DNA of 64,000 nucleotides, from positions 1 to 64,000 of the forward strand of contig NZ_SDQE01000006.1 of assembly GCF_004153455.1 (NCBI RefSeq), given 5' to 3'. A program made the translations under genes and the position numbers. Positions 15,702 to 24,923 of the stretch are shown piece by piece; the stretch's first letter is position 1; the number at the start of each line of letters is the position of its first letter. The notes below the pieces were generated by a model. That model was not told the origin of the DNA. It was given only the letters and a program-made list of their open reading frames with translations, and searched no databases. Source of the DNA: Allopusillimonas ginsengisoli (GTDB lineage Bacteria > Pseudomonadota > Gammaproteobacteria > Burkholderiales > Burkholderiaceae_B).

Positions 15702-17270
15702 TCATGCCAGCTTGCGGCGCAGTCGCAGATAGCCAATCCATATGCCGGTCGCGCTCAGCACCAAGCCACCCACACTCAGCAGAATCAACACCACATCGCG
15801 CAGCACCCATGCTTTGAGAAATGGCGCCAGATCCCAGCTATGCAAGAAATTGAACAGCCACCGTCCCGTCCTCTGCGCGCGGCTCAGCGACTGCTCCATC
15901 TCGCCTGTGTAGGGATCGATGTAGACCCAAGTGGCGTCAGGATCATCAAACTTAATACGCAGTATGGGCAGCCGCCTTTCGGAGGCGCCATACATGGAAG
16001 CCGGCGCACGATGAAAGTAATACGTGTCATAGCGCGTGATCGATTGCATGGATACGATAGACGCATTCATAAGTTTCGGCGCTGCCACGCTCAATGATGT
16101 CTGCGGCCATTGATCGCGCACCACATAATGGCTATGTTCGCGCAAGATGAGGCGTGTGCGGTTGTTTCCATCACGCGCAAGCAGATAAGGCTGTCCATTG
16201 AGCACACGCCACTCCAACTGTCTCGCGTCAAAGCCACGCTGCGCCAGCATGGCCAGGGCTTGCGGCGCCTGCAGGGGCAAGCGGGTCAGTCCAGGCGTTC
16301 CACCCTGCCATGCCTGAAGATTTGGCCTTGCAGTATGCGGGTTGAACACGCCGAGTGGATTCATGGACATCAAGCCGCTGAAGATCCAGGTACATGTAAT
16401 GCCGGCAAAAATCAGACCGGCAAGATGATGCCAACGCATCCATCCGTCGCGATACGGTGAACGCGACCCCGATTTGTACGGGCGACTGAAGCGCCATCGC
16501 CACAGGCCAACCAGCGTGCCGCTGACGGCGGTAACGACCCCCACGCCTGACAGCGCAATGACCAGCCACGTCCACACCGGATCAGAAGGCTGATTGCGGA
16601 ACATGTAAAGCCAATGCAGCCAGGCCCCGACATAGTTCCACATACGCTCGCTGCGCGAGGCCGCCATGACCACCTCGCCCGTTGACGAGGAAACATAGAC
16701 GCGCGTATGCGCAGGATCATTGACATCGATTCGATGCAAGGGCCGGTGTGCATTAAGCGCCCCTGAGTGGGTCCAGCGGTCTTCCTGCACGACATCAAGC
16801 CAGACAGCACCCAAAGACTTTGCTTGCGTGCGCGCCGCGGCCGTCTGCAACGCAGGTGCCTGAGCTGCATGCCCCGCAAACCATAACGCGGCACTCACCG
16901 CATCGTGTTGCGTAATCGGCGGGCGCGCGTCGCCAGTGCGCGCATCAACGACTAGATAGCGGCCATCGGCCTGCTGCAAGCGATAATAGGGCCGGCCATC
17001 CTCTGCCGCCAGCCTGATTGATCGTATCGCGTCCGGCTTATCCGCCCACTGCAGCGCTTGGTCGACCGGCACGCAGCATGACACAGCCGTCAGTGGCGGC
17101 AAGGCGCCCAAACGCTCAGCCGGCAGCAGTTTGGGATAGCCGACAAACAGCATGACGACACCACTGACGAACCACACGGCCATCAATACACATGCCGCAA
17201 TGCCTGTCCATCGATGAACCAGATAGGCGAGACGTTTAAAACGTGTCCAGATACTTGCCATCTCAGCCAC
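15702..17270 (-). CDS. PepSY-domain, multi-helix inner-membrane protein (iron-uptake associated)
   Basis: This 522-residue protein has an N-terminal helix (AYLVHRWTGIAACVLMAVWFVSGVVMLF), a periplasmic PepSY-like part, two central helices around residues 220-300, a second periplasmic part with DPDATWVYIDPYTGEM, and a C-terminal helix (VLILLSVGGLVLSATGIWIGYLRLRR). Paired helices around PepSY domains typify the PepSY-TM family, often encoded with TonB receptors and proposed to reduce or handle imported metal-chelates. It begins three bases after the TonB receptor stop, so it shares that operon. Confidence 0.85.
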   Translation of the reverse strand: MAEMASIWTRFKRLAYLVHRWTGIAACVLMAVWFVSGVVMLFVGYPKLLPAERLGALPPLTAVSCCVPVDQALQWADKPDAIRSIRLAAEDGRPYYRLQQADGRYLVVDARTGDARPPITQHDAVSAALWFAGHAAQAPALQTAAARTQAKSLGAVWLDVVQEDRWTHSGALNAHRPLHRIDVNDPAHTRVYVSSSTGEVVMAASRSERMWNYVGAWLHWLYMFRNQPSDPVWTWLVIALSGVGVVTAVSGTLVGLWRWRFSRPYKSGSRSPYRDGWMRWHHLAGLIFAGITCTWIFSGLMSMNPLGVFNPHTARPNLQAWQGGTPGLTRLPLQAPQALAMLAQRGFDARQLEWRVLNGQPYLLARDGNNRTRLILREHSHYVVRDQWPQTSLSVAAPKLMNASIVSMQSITRYDTYYFHRAPASMYGASERRLPILRIKFDDPDATWVYIDPYTGEMEQSLSRAQRTGRWLFNFLHSWDLAPFLKAWVLRDVVLILLSVGGLVLSATGIWIGYLRLRRKLA

Positions 17271-17273
17271 CGA

Positions 17274-19403
17274 TTAAAAGCGATAGTTGGCGGTAAGCTC
17301 GAACCGGCGTCCCGGCCCCTGTAGCCACTGAGTCTGGTTGTAGTAGGCCGTCTCGGCATAATGCCGGTCGAAGATATTGAAACTGCGCAAGGCAAGCGTC
17401 AGATCGGGCCGGGGCGCCCACTGCACTGCCAGATCGGCGGTGGTATAGGCGGGCAGTTCCAGCGTATTGGCGCGATCTGCATAGCGCTTGCCTACATAAC
17501 GCAAGCCTGCGCTAGCCGTCCAGTGTGGCTGAAAACGCCAGCTGAGCCAGACGTTGGCCAAGCGTTGCGGTACATCGGTTGGCACGTTGCCGCTACGCGA
17601 AACTGCTGTCCCGTTCGAGGCATCCACAAAATCATCGTAGCGCGCGCGCAGAATGGCGGCATTTGCATCCAGACGCCATGCGCCCAGATCCAGCCCCACG
17701 GTGGCTTCCAGCCCCCGCGACGATTGCTGGCCGATCTGTACACTTTTGCTTGGATCCGCAATATCTCGTGTCAGCAGGCCGTTCTTGACGATGCGATACG
17801 CGGCCAGGGTCCACTCTCCCTGGTCGTCCCAGAAGCGCTGCTTGATTCCGACTTCCCATTGCTTGCCCACAGACAGGTCGAAATCCTTGGTGGAGGGCGA
17901 CATCATCAGTAGTGAGCCGACCGAATCTGCAGCTTCGGAATACTGAACGTACACGGCCAGCCCGGGCAGGATGTCGTAGACGCTGCCCACGCGCCACCCG
18001 ACGTTGGAAAAGGATTGATCGAAAGAGGTGCCAGCGCCGGCCAGATCACGTCGGGAAAGATTGATGTGGTCGTAGCGCAGGCCGGCCAACACCGACCAGG
18101 CATCCGTCAGTTCGACGCGATCTTCAGCAAACAGGGAGTACTGGCTTGCCTTGTTTCGATAACGTGGCGTGGCGGGAACGACATCGATAAACTCACCCCG
18201 ATCGGCCCCATTAGGATCAAGATACGATACGCCGCCATAAGGCGAGTTGTTGCTGTGTTTGAAATGACTGCGGTTGACATCAAACCCCAGAGACACCTGA
18301 TTTTTCAGGCCAAACAAGTGGGTATCGATGCGCACGTCGGTGGTATTGCCTGTCTGCGATTGCTGATGCCGAATGTCGGTATAGCTGCTACGCTTTATCA
18401 AGCCGCTCGCAGGCAGATAATCATAGTATTCCGCGTTGCGCCAATGCCGTTCGCTGTCTATCTGATAAAGGCGGCTTCGCACCGTCACGGCATTGTTCGG
18501 CGTCCACAGCGCCGACAGCTCGGTCCACCGATCACGAAAAGCAATGACGGCATCGTCGACATTGAAGTTCTTGTCGCGCAGCGAATCATCCTGCTCGCCA
18601 TCGACCAAGGGCACGCCAAAATAGCGCATCGGCTTTTGCCAGCCTTGGGCGTGGCTCAGCGTGAGATTGAAATCCGGCGACACATCCATCGTCAGCGCAC
18701 CGGAAAAAGTCAGATTGCGGCTGTCGCCCATATCCACCCAGCCGTCCGACCGGTTGCCGCTGATATCGAACCGATAGGAAAATCGATCATCGATCGCGCC
18801 TCCGCTACCCCAGGCCAAACCTTGCGTGTTATCTGTGCCCAGCCGAGCCTGGATTTCATTGTCGACGGGGCCGCGCTGCGGCTTCTTGGGCACGATGTTG
18901 ACTACACCGCCTATTGCGCCTTCGCCATAGATCACGGCCGCTGGCCCGCGCAGTACTTCTACACGTTCTACAGACCAGGTATCAAACGGAAAGGTAATGC
19001 CCACACCGCCGTACTGGCGCATACCATCGTAGAGCTGCATGACGGAGTTGGAACCCGTAAAACCACGGGCGGACAAGGCCTCACCGCCATTGCCCGGATG
19101 GCCAATGTGGCTCAATCCCGGCGAACGGCTGACCGCATCAGACAGGCGGCTGTCGCCACGCTGCTCCAGTTGTTCACGCGTAATGACGGTCACACTTGCA
19201 GGTGTTTCCAGCGGGGTGAGATCCAGCCCCGATCCGGTTGAGACAGCCGTATCGAGTGTCAGGCTGCCGGCGGCACGTATCGAAATCGCGGGCAATTGGG
19301 TGATGGGCTCGGCCGCGTGGGCCGCGCGCACATATAAGACAGGCTGCAGCAGGCAGCCCAAGGACGCGGCGATGAACGCCGCGCGCACAGGAAGGCAATG
19401 CAT
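17274..19403 (-). CDS. TonB-dependent outer-membrane receptor (siderophore type), locus 1
   Basis: This 709-residue receptor is taken from the ATG at 19401-19403, which opens a normal signal peptide (HCLPVRAAFIAASLGCLL... AHAAEP); an ATG 21 codons upstream would bury it. The plug domain shows VTVITREQLEQRGD and the signature VERVEVLRGPAAVIYGEGAIGGVVNIVPK. The barrel ends in RFELTANYRF with the terminal Phe used for outer-membrane assembly. It imports a metal chelate using TonB energy. It lies between a DUF2946 gene and a PepSY-TM gene on one strand. No Fur box was seen upstream, so the metal is not certain. Confidence 0.9.
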   Translation of the reverse strand: MHCLPVRAAFIAASLGCLLQPVLYVRAAHAAEPITQLPAISIRAAGSLTLDTAVSTGSGLDLTPLETPASVTVITREQLEQRGDSRLSDAVSRSPGLSHIGHPGNGGEALSARGFTGSNSVMQLYDGMRQYGGVGITFPFDTWSVERVEVLRGPAAVIYGEGAIGGVVNIVPKKPQRGPVDNEIQARLGTDNTQGLAWGSGGAIDDRFSYRFDISGNRSDGWVDMGDSRNLTFSGALTMDVSPDFNLTLSHAQGWQKPMRYFGVPLVDGEQDDSLRDKNFNVDDAVIAFRDRWTELSALWTPNNAVTVRSRLYQIDSERHWRNAEYYDYLPASGLIKRSSYTDIRHQQSQTGNTTDVRIDTHLFGLKNQVSLGFDVNRSHFKHSNNSPYGGVSYLDPNGADRGEFIDVVPATPRYRNKASQYSLFAEDRVELTDAWSVLAGLRYDHINLSRRDLAGAGTSFDQSFSNVGWRVGSVYDILPGLAVYVQYSEAADSVGSLLMMSPSTKDFDLSVGKQWEVGIKQRFWDDQGEWTLAAYRIVKNGLLTRDIADPSKSVQIGQQSSRGLEATVGLDLGAWRLDANAAILRARYDDFVDASNGTAVSRSGNVPTDVPQRLANVWLSWRFQPHWTASAGLRYVGKRYADRANTLELPAYTTADLAVQWAPRPDLTLALRSFNIFDRHYAETAYYNQTQWLQGPGRRFELTANYRF

Positions 19404-19467
19404 GAGAAAACCTCGAGTATCTGTTATCCAAGGCCGACGCAAACCCGCGTCGGCATATAGCGACAAA

Positions 19468-19926
19468 TCAGGCGAGGTTGTAAGGCGGAGCGCGTGACCC
19501 TAGCGGAGGCCCAAGTGGGGGCAGCGGTGGGCGAGTTACAAAAACAGCGCCCACTGGCGTGAATCGGGCGTAGACGGCGGCAACAAGCTGCGGCATGTCC
19601 GGCATAAGCATGGCCTGGCTGGCCATCAACCCATAAGGACACGTATCGCCGCGCGAAATATCCTGATCTGCTTTCTTATCGCCGGGTGCATCGATCTGCA
19701 GGAAGGATACGCCGCCACCGGCCGTGCACAAGGTAAGCAGCAACTGACCATTACGCAACGCGCTGGTGTCCGGCATATAGCCAATAGGCATCAAAGCGCG
19801 ACACACAAACGCCAACGCCGTCAGCCACAGCACGAAGCGGTGGACGGTCAGGGACATTGAAGCGTGCGCGCGGCCGACTAACATAGACGCGATGCTAGCA
19901 CACTGAACGAACGCAATGGCGCGCAT
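19468..19926 (-). CDS. DUF2946 family protein
   Basis: This 152-residue protein has one N-terminal hydrophobic helix (FVLWLTALAFVCRALMPIGYMPD), whose RALMPIGYMP end is the DUF2946 hallmark. Further hallmarks are LLLTLCTAGGG, a CPYG motif and a C-terminal proline-rich RPPLPPLGPP. A second start at 19857 (MSLTVHRF) would place the helix directly at the N-terminus and may be the true one. Function unknown; family members often precede TonB receptor and PepSY genes, as here, and are suspected to act in metal handling. Confidence 0.75.
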   Translation of the reverse strand: MRAIAFVQCASIASMLVGRAHASMSLTVHRFVLWLTALAFVCRALMPIGYMPDTSALRNGQLLLTLCTAGGGVSFLQIDAPGDKKADQDISRGDTCPYGLMASQAMLMPDMPQLVAAVYARFTPVGAVFVTRPPLPPLGPPLGSRAPPYNLA

Positions 19927-19965
19927 ACACAGCGTAATCCCCTAGATGCTCAGATGTAAAAGTGT

Positions 19966-19994
19966 TTGATTGAAACAGTCAAACTCTGTATAAA
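19966..19994 (+). promoter_or_regulatory. Sigma-70-like promoter for the small membrane protein gene
   Basis: TTGATT at 19966-19971 and TATAAA at 19989-19994 are separated by 17 bp, close to consensus. It faces the gene at 20157 and leaves a leader of about 155 nt. TTTGA and TCAAA arms within the spacer could form a regulator site. Confidence 0.5.
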
Positions 19995-20156
19995 ATAGTC
20001 ATAGGCTCTGCGGAATACTCATTTTTATAACTACCTGCAACCGCGGCCTCACTGGCTTCTCCAAACCATCGGAAACCTGAGCCGGCTGCCTGCGGCTTTT
20101 CGCAGCGCTTTACATACGGCCCACGAATACTTCCAAGCCGCTACAAGGAGTAGACA

Positions 20157-20558
20157 ATGTCAGAACGAATGATGAACAACTGGGAAAACTTCAAGCCCAG
20201 TAAAACGCTGTGGTTCTGGTCTTGCGCAGGAACCGCGGCACTTACCATGATCATTGGCTTCACGGCTGGCGGCTGGGTGACCGGCGGCACGGCCACTGAA
20301 CAGGCCCAGGCCTCTACCAAACAAGCGGTCGCACAATTGGCGGCCAACATCTGCACAAACCGGTTCAACGCTGCACCCGATGCCAGTGCCAAGCTGGCGG
20401 CGCTAAAGGAAACCGACTCCTGGAAGCGTGACACCTTTATTGAGGAAGGTGGATGGGTGACCTTTGCGGATACGCAAAAGCCCGTAGCGGGCGCTGCGGA
20501 ACTTTGTGCCAGTCAGCTTCTTGCGGCCGACACAGCAACCCCAGTAAAAGGGGTTTGA
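20157..20558 (+). CDS. Conserved hypothetical single-pass membrane protein
   Basis: This 133-residue protein has one membrane segment (TLWFWSCAGTAALTMIIGFTAGGWVTGG, residues about 18-45). The soluble part contains AQLAANICTNRF, a DASAKLAALKETDSWKRDTFIEEGGW stretch, and AAELCASQL; the two Cys could pair. A clear AAGGAG lies upstream of the ATG. I recognise the pattern as a conserved proteobacterial hypothetical family without a known function. A GC-rich hairpin (GCACGCGG/CCGCGTGC, 20574-20602) follows the stop but has no T-run. Confidence 0.7.
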   Translation: MSERMMNNWENFKPSKTLWFWSCAGTAALTMIIGFTAGGWVTGGTATEQAQASTKQAVAQLAANICTNRFNAAPDASAKLAALKETDSWKRDTFIEEGGWVTFADTQKPVAGAAELCASQLLAADTATPVKGV

Positions 20559-20674
20559 TTCCCTGCTCAGCGCGCACGCGGACCTGATTCGGGCCCGCGT
20601 GCATGAACCATGCGCCGGCGGCTTGGCGCACCGTTAATCACGCATGCGCATGACTCGACATGGCGCAGGCAAGT

Positions 20675-21253
20675 TCAAGGTTCTATCTTGGTTCCCAGCA
20701 CCTTCAGGAACTGGGCCATCCATGCTGGATGTGCCGGCCATGCAGGCGCGGTCACCAAGTGGCCATCGGTGTGCGCCTGATCGATGGCAATGTCGGCATA
20801 TGTGCCGCCAGCCAGCCTGACCTCGGCAGCGCACGCAGGATACGCTGAGCAGGTCTTGCCCTTGAGAATACCCGCCGCAGCGAGGATCTGTGCGCCATGA
20901 CACACGGCGGCGATCGGCTTCCTGTTGTCGTCGAAATAACGGACGATGTCCAGCACCTTGTCGTTCATGCGCAGATACTCTGGCGCGCGGCCGCCCGGAA
21001 TGACCAACCCGTCGTATTCTGCAGGATCCACTTTGTCAAAATCATGGTTCAACGCAAAGCGATGACCGGGCTTTTCGCTGTAGGTCTGTGCGCCTTCAAA
21101 ATCGTGGATGGCGGTTGCAATGCTATCGCCCGCCTTTTTGTCTGGACAAACGGCGTGCACGGTATGGCCCACCGTCAACAATACCTGGAAGGGAACCATC
21201 GTCTCGTAATCTTCGGCGTAGTCGCCGACCAGCATCAAGAGTTTCTTTGCCAT
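20675..21253 (-). CDS. DJ-1/PfpI family protein (protease/deglycase type)
   Basis: This 192-residue DJ-1/PfpI protein has the nucleophile elbow AAVCHGAQI with C118 and H119, an N-terminal acidic residue in DYAEDYE for the catalytic site, and [15 protein letters not shown]. The family includes protein/nucleotide deglycases, chaperones and PfpI-type proteases, which sequence alone does not separate. It is cytoplasmic and monocistronic. Confidence 0.88.
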   Translation of the reverse strand: MAKKLLMLVGDYAEDYETMVPFQVLLTVGHTVHAVCPDKKAGDSIATAIHDFEGAQTYSEKPGHRFALNHDFDKVDPAEYDGLVIPGGRAPEYLRMNDKVLDIVRYFDDNRKPIAAVCHGAQILAAAGILKGKTCSAYPACAAEVRLAGGTYADIAIDQAHTDGHLVTAPAWPAHPAWMAQFLKVLGTKIEP

Positions 21254-21345
21254 GACAGGCCTCTGTATTCTGTGTTGGAGGAACGTCTATAGTAACGAGA
21301 CTTGGCCGACGAACAAAGCCTGTCGGCCGGACAGTCAGGCAGAGA

Positions 21346-23583
21346 TCAGAAGCGGATATCCATCCCCGCTTTCAAATAACGGGGCGCGCCGTAATAAGAC
21401 GACGGGCTGGCCGTGGCATAGTATGTTTTGTCGAACACGTTATACATATTGACGTAGGCCGACACCTGCTTGTTGATCTCGTATCGAGCCATCAAGTCCA
21501 CCAGCGCGTAGCTCTTCTGAGTAAGGCGCTGTTTGGCTGGCCCCAGGTCGTCCGCGTAGATGCGGCTCTGCCAGCGCAGGCCGCCCCCTACGGTTAGGCC
21601 TCTGCCTATCTCCGGGAATCGATAGGTGGTGAACAACTTGAAGGTGCTTTGCGGAATATCGGTGTTAAGCGGGTCATCGTTTCTGTCTTTGGTGAGCGTG
21701 CGTCCGTAGCTGGCGGCGGCCTGCCAGTTGGGCGCAAGCTCACCGGCCAGTTCGATTTCAAAACCGCGTGAGCGCGTGCCTGATTCGGCACGATAGGCCG
21801 CGGAGCCATCGGGGGCAAACTCACCGGGGATGGCTACGGCCAGGTTATCCTGCTTGACGCTGAACAGCGCAGCGCTGACATTGAGCCGCTCCTCAAGAAA
21901 CGCGCCCTTGAGGCCGACTTCGTAGCTATTGCCCAGCAAGGGCTCGATGTAATCCCCATTGATGTCCTTGTTGGTCTGTGGCTTGAAGATGCTGGTGTAG
22001 CTGGCATAGGCAGACCAGCTGTGATTGATGTCATACACAATCCCGGCATAGGGCGTGAACTTGTCGTTTTCGGCACGGTTTACCGAGCTGACGGTGCCGC
22101 TGCTGTAGGTGAGCGTGTCTTTGTCGCTGCGCCAACTGGTCATGCGGCCACCCAGTATGAACGACAGTGAATCCGTGGCTCGCAAGCGCGTGGTCGCGTA
22201 GGCGCTGGTGAGCTTTTCCCGCAGGCGACGCTCGCCTGTTGCGGGATTGTTGGGCGCCGCGGGATAACGGCCATCCCAGTTGTAGATGTCCGGAATGGCG
22301 CTGCTCCAGTCGTCGAACCACCACAGGTTGTAATTGGTCGTATCTTCGCTGGTGCGTGTAGCAGTCGCCCCGACCACCAGATCGTGCGTTCTTCCGAACA
22401 GCGTGAAGGGTCCGGTGGCATAGAGGTCCAGACTGTCCTGCCTGGGCTTGCCTGCCCAACGGCCTGCCCACAGGTTAACGCCAGCCCCCGTCACACGATC
22501 GGGATATCCACCCGCTGCATAGCCAAGTACCTCGTCGTACTCGGTCACGCCACGGTTCAAGGTGCCTTTGACCCGCCAGTCGTTATCGAAACGATGTTCC
22601 AGGGAGGCGAAGATCGAGTAGTAGTATCGATCGGAATACGCCCAGTCTGCGGCGGCGGAGTCCGAGCGATCCCAATCGACACGCCCGCCATCTGCATAAA
22701 AGAGTGGGCGCCCGGAGCGCGCATGCCCGGTTGCACGCTGATCCTGGACTGAAAATCCGAGCGTAGCCAAGGTTTGCGATGTGAGGTCCGCCTCGACAAT
22801 GCCGTAGAACAGCTTTTTGCGTTCCTTGAGTCGATCAATGAACGAGCGGTTTTCCTGCCAGGCGGCAACCAGCCTGCCCCGCACGGAGCCCGATTCATTG
22901 AACGGCGTGGAAATATCGGCTTCGCCGCGATAATAATCCCACGACCCGGTTTCCACCTTGACGCCCGCCTGGAAATCGCGTGTAGGTTTTTTTCTTATCA
23001 TATTGATCGTCGCGCCGGGAGATCCTACACCGTTCATCAGACCCGTAGCACCACGCACGACCTCAACCCGGTCGAACATGGCCATGTCGCTGGTTTGGGC
23101 AAGATCGGTATAGCCGGTGTAGTTTAGGCCCACCCCATCAATCTGATAGTTATCAACCTGGAAACCCCGCGCGTAAATCGGACTGGAATCCGACCCCATA
23201 TTGCCGCCCCCGTCCAGAATGAGGCCGGGTGTCTGGACAATAACGTCAGTCAATTGTGTAAGGCCCTGGTCGTCCATGCGCTGGCGCGTCATGATGCTGA
23301 CCGATTGCGGCGTTTCCCGCGGCGCCAGCCTCAGGCGGGTGGAGGTATTGCTCGAGTCGCTGGTATACGAATTGGTACCCTCGGTGGTTCCATCCGCTTC
23401 GGCATGGCCCTGCACCTTGACAGGGGCCAACTGCACCGCGGTGGCGGATACCGCCGAAGCCTGCTGGGCGCCCGCTACAGCGGGCCATAAGGTACACAAC
23501 CCCAGCAGTACCCACCCCTTCCGACGGCCGAGCGATGGACGACCATCTGCCTTGGCCGTGCCAGCGCAGGTCAAGATGTTCAT
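21346..23583 (-). CDS. TonB-dependent siderophore receptor, locus 2
   Basis: This 745-residue receptor starts at the ATG at 23581-23583, which has GGGGAAG upstream; the longer frame from 23631 lacks a site. After the signal peptide (GWVLLGLCTLWPAVAGAQQ) come a plug domain with RETPQSVSIMTRQRMDDQG, the segment VEVVRGATGLMNGVGSPGATINMIRKKP, and a barrel ending PRYLKAGMDIRF. The plug pattern fits hydroxamate- or catecholate-type siderophore receptors (FpvA/FoxA-like). The gene is divergent from a ferric ABC transporter, and a near-perfect Fur box sits between them, so iron-repressed expression is likely. Confidence 0.92.
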   Translation of the reverse strand: MNILTCAGTAKADGRPSLGRRKGWVLLGLCTLWPAVAGAQQASAVSATAVQLAPVKVQGHAEADGTTEGTNSYTSDSSNTSTRLRLAPRETPQSVSIMTRQRMDDQGLTQLTDVIVQTPGLILDGGGNMGSDSSPIYARGFQVDNYQIDGVGLNYTGYTDLAQTSDMAMFDRVEVVRGATGLMNGVGSPGATINMIRKKPTRDFQAGVKVETGSWDYYRGEADISTPFNESGSVRGRLVAAWQENRSFIDRLKERKKLFYGIVEADLTSQTLATLGFSVQDQRATGHARSGRPLFYADGGRVDWDRSDSAAADWAYSDRYYYSIFASLEHRFDNDWRVKGTLNRGVTEYDEVLGYAAGGYPDRVTGAGVNLWAGRWAGKPRQDSLDLYATGPFTLFGRTHDLVVGATATRTSEDTTNYNLWWFDDWSSAIPDIYNWDGRYPAAPNNPATGERRLREKLTSAYATTRLRATDSLSFILGGRMTSWRSDKDTLTYSSGTVSSVNRAENDKFTPYAGIVYDINHSWSAYASYTSIFKPQTNKDINGDYIEPLLGNSYEVGLKGAFLEERLNVSAALFSVKQDNLAVAIPGEFAPDGSAAYRAESGTRSRGFEIELAGELAPNWQAAASYGRTLTKDRNDDPLNTDIPQSTFKLFTTYRFPEIGRGLTVGGGLRWQSRIYADDLGPAKQRLTQKSYALVDLMARYEINKQVSAYVNMYNVFDKTYYATASPSSYYGAPRYLKAGMDIRF

Positions 23584-23672
23584 GAAAACTTCCCCATAGA
23601 TAGAATAAAAACGGTGCGGCGCCTGGAGCATCTGGGCACTCTCAGGGATTTAGTTTGATTATTGATCCTGAA

Positions 23673-23687
23673 TGATAATAATTATCA
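23673..23687. promoter_or_regulatory. Fur box between siderophore receptor and ferric ABC transporter
   Basis: TGATAATAATTATCA is a perfect 7-1-7 inverted repeat, the core of the Fur consensus. It lies 90 bp upstream of the receptor start and about 180 bp upstream of the ABC binding-protein gene, so it could repress both with iron. Confidence 0.8.
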
Positions 23688-23865
23688 CTTGAATTATCAA
23701 TACTTATTAATGAATGAGCAAATAAGCGACTGAAAAAATCGGGGATACAAGCGGCTATCGTTTCTGAACGCTGGTCAACGCTTATTGATAAGTATCTCGC
23801 CACGGTCTACCATCTGCTCAAAGAAGGCCTGTAACAAACAGGCCAAATAACCCGGAGCGAGACCC

Positions 23866-24900
23866 ATGAAAATCATCGACCGCAGACATTTTCTGAAACT
23901 GGCCGGCGCCGCCGGCCTGACCGGCCTGCCAGGCTTTGCACCGCTGGCCCGAGCGGCCGATGCCGCCTTGATGGAAAAAGCCAGGGCACAAGGCAAGGCG
24001 GTGTTTTACGCCAATATCACTGCTGTGCAGCCGATTATGGATGCCTTCGAAAAGGCCACCGGCATCAAGGGCGAATATACGCGCGCATCCAGTTCCAAAT
24101 TCATCCCGACCATCCTGACCGAATTTAACGCGGGCAAACTGCTGGCCGACGTACTGCAGTCGCCTCAGCCCATGCTGGAGGTTCTCAAGGAACAAGGCGT
24201 GCTGGCGTCCTACCGCTCGCCGGCGACCGAAGGCTATCCGGACTGGGCCGTCAAGGATGACAGCATTACGCTTTTTGGCATCGAATACGTATCCTATTTG
24301 TTCAACACCGATCACTTGAAGAAAGCGGATGCGCCCGCCCGCTACGAGGATCTGGCCGATCCCAAATGGAAGAATCAGATTGTGATGGCCAACCCGGCCA
24401 ACCATCCCTCCACGATTGCCTGGCTGGTCGGCCTGAAAGAAAAAGTGTTCAAGAGCGAAGACGAATGGATGGCTTTTCTCAAGGGGCTGGCGGCCAATCA
24501 GCCTATGTTTGTGGCGTCATTTGGCCCCACGCCCGCGCCAGTCGAAAGCGGCGAAAAACTCATTGGCATATCCATGCCCAAATACATTGTGACCAAAGCG
24601 CCCGCGCCGCTGGACTGGGGCCCTCGCTCAGGTCAGCCTCTGCTGGGCACCTCACGCGCGATCGCGTTGACATCCAAGGCGCCTCATCCTGAGGCGGCAC
24701 GCGCGTTCATGGATTACTGGCTCAGCAAGGAAGCCATGGGTCTGCTGGCCAAGGATGTCGGCGAATATGTGCTGGCGCCTGGCGTCTTCCCCGCCATTGA
24801 GGGCATAGACAAGGTAGAAGTTCTGCCCGTGCGCGACCTGTCTGACGAAGACCTGCAGAAATGGGGCCGTGAATTCGGCAAGATCTTCAATACTCGCTGA
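23866..24900 (+). CDS. Ferric-type ABC transporter periplasmic binding protein (FbpA-like)
   Basis: This 344-residue protein has a twin-arginine-like signal (DRRHFLKLAGAAGL, then a hydrophobic stretch and AARA-type cleavage), suggesting Tat export already folded. The mature part begins ALMEKARAQGKAVFYANIT and has the family segments SSKFIPTILTEFNAGKLLADV and PHPEAARAFMDYWLSKEA. It belongs to the extracellular binding family of iron(III), putrescine and related ABC systems. It starts a three-gene unit with an ATPase and a double permease, downstream of a Fur box, so ferric iron is the best guess; 2-aminoethylphosphonate-type ligands are alternatives. Confidence 0.85.
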   Translation: MKIIDRRHFLKLAGAAGLTGLPGFAPLARAADAALMEKARAQGKAVFYANITAVQPIMDAFEKATGIKGEYTRASSSKFIPTILTEFNAGKLLADVLQSPQPMLEVLKEQGVLASYRSPATEGYPDWAVKDDSITLFGIEYVSYLFNTDHLKKADAPARYEDLADPKWKNQIVMANPANHPSTIAWLVGLKEKVFKSEDEWMAFLKGLAANQPMFVASFGPTPAPVESGEKLIGISMPKYIVTKAPAPLDWGPRSGQPLLGTSRAIALTSKAPHPEAARAFMDYWLSKEAMGLLAKDVGEYVLAPGVFPAIEGIDKVEVLPVRDLSDEDLQKWGREFGKIFNTR

Positions 24901-24923
24901 ACCCGCCGAAGAAAGAACTGACG

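Noticed and set aside
18015-19241. 408-codon plus-strand open frame opposite the first TonB receptor
   Set aside because: It lies wholly antisense to a well-supported receptor gene and shows no domain.
20574-20602. GC-rich hairpin after the small membrane protein gene as a terminator
   Set aside because: The 8-bp stem is good but there is no T-run, so Rho-independent termination cannot be claimed.
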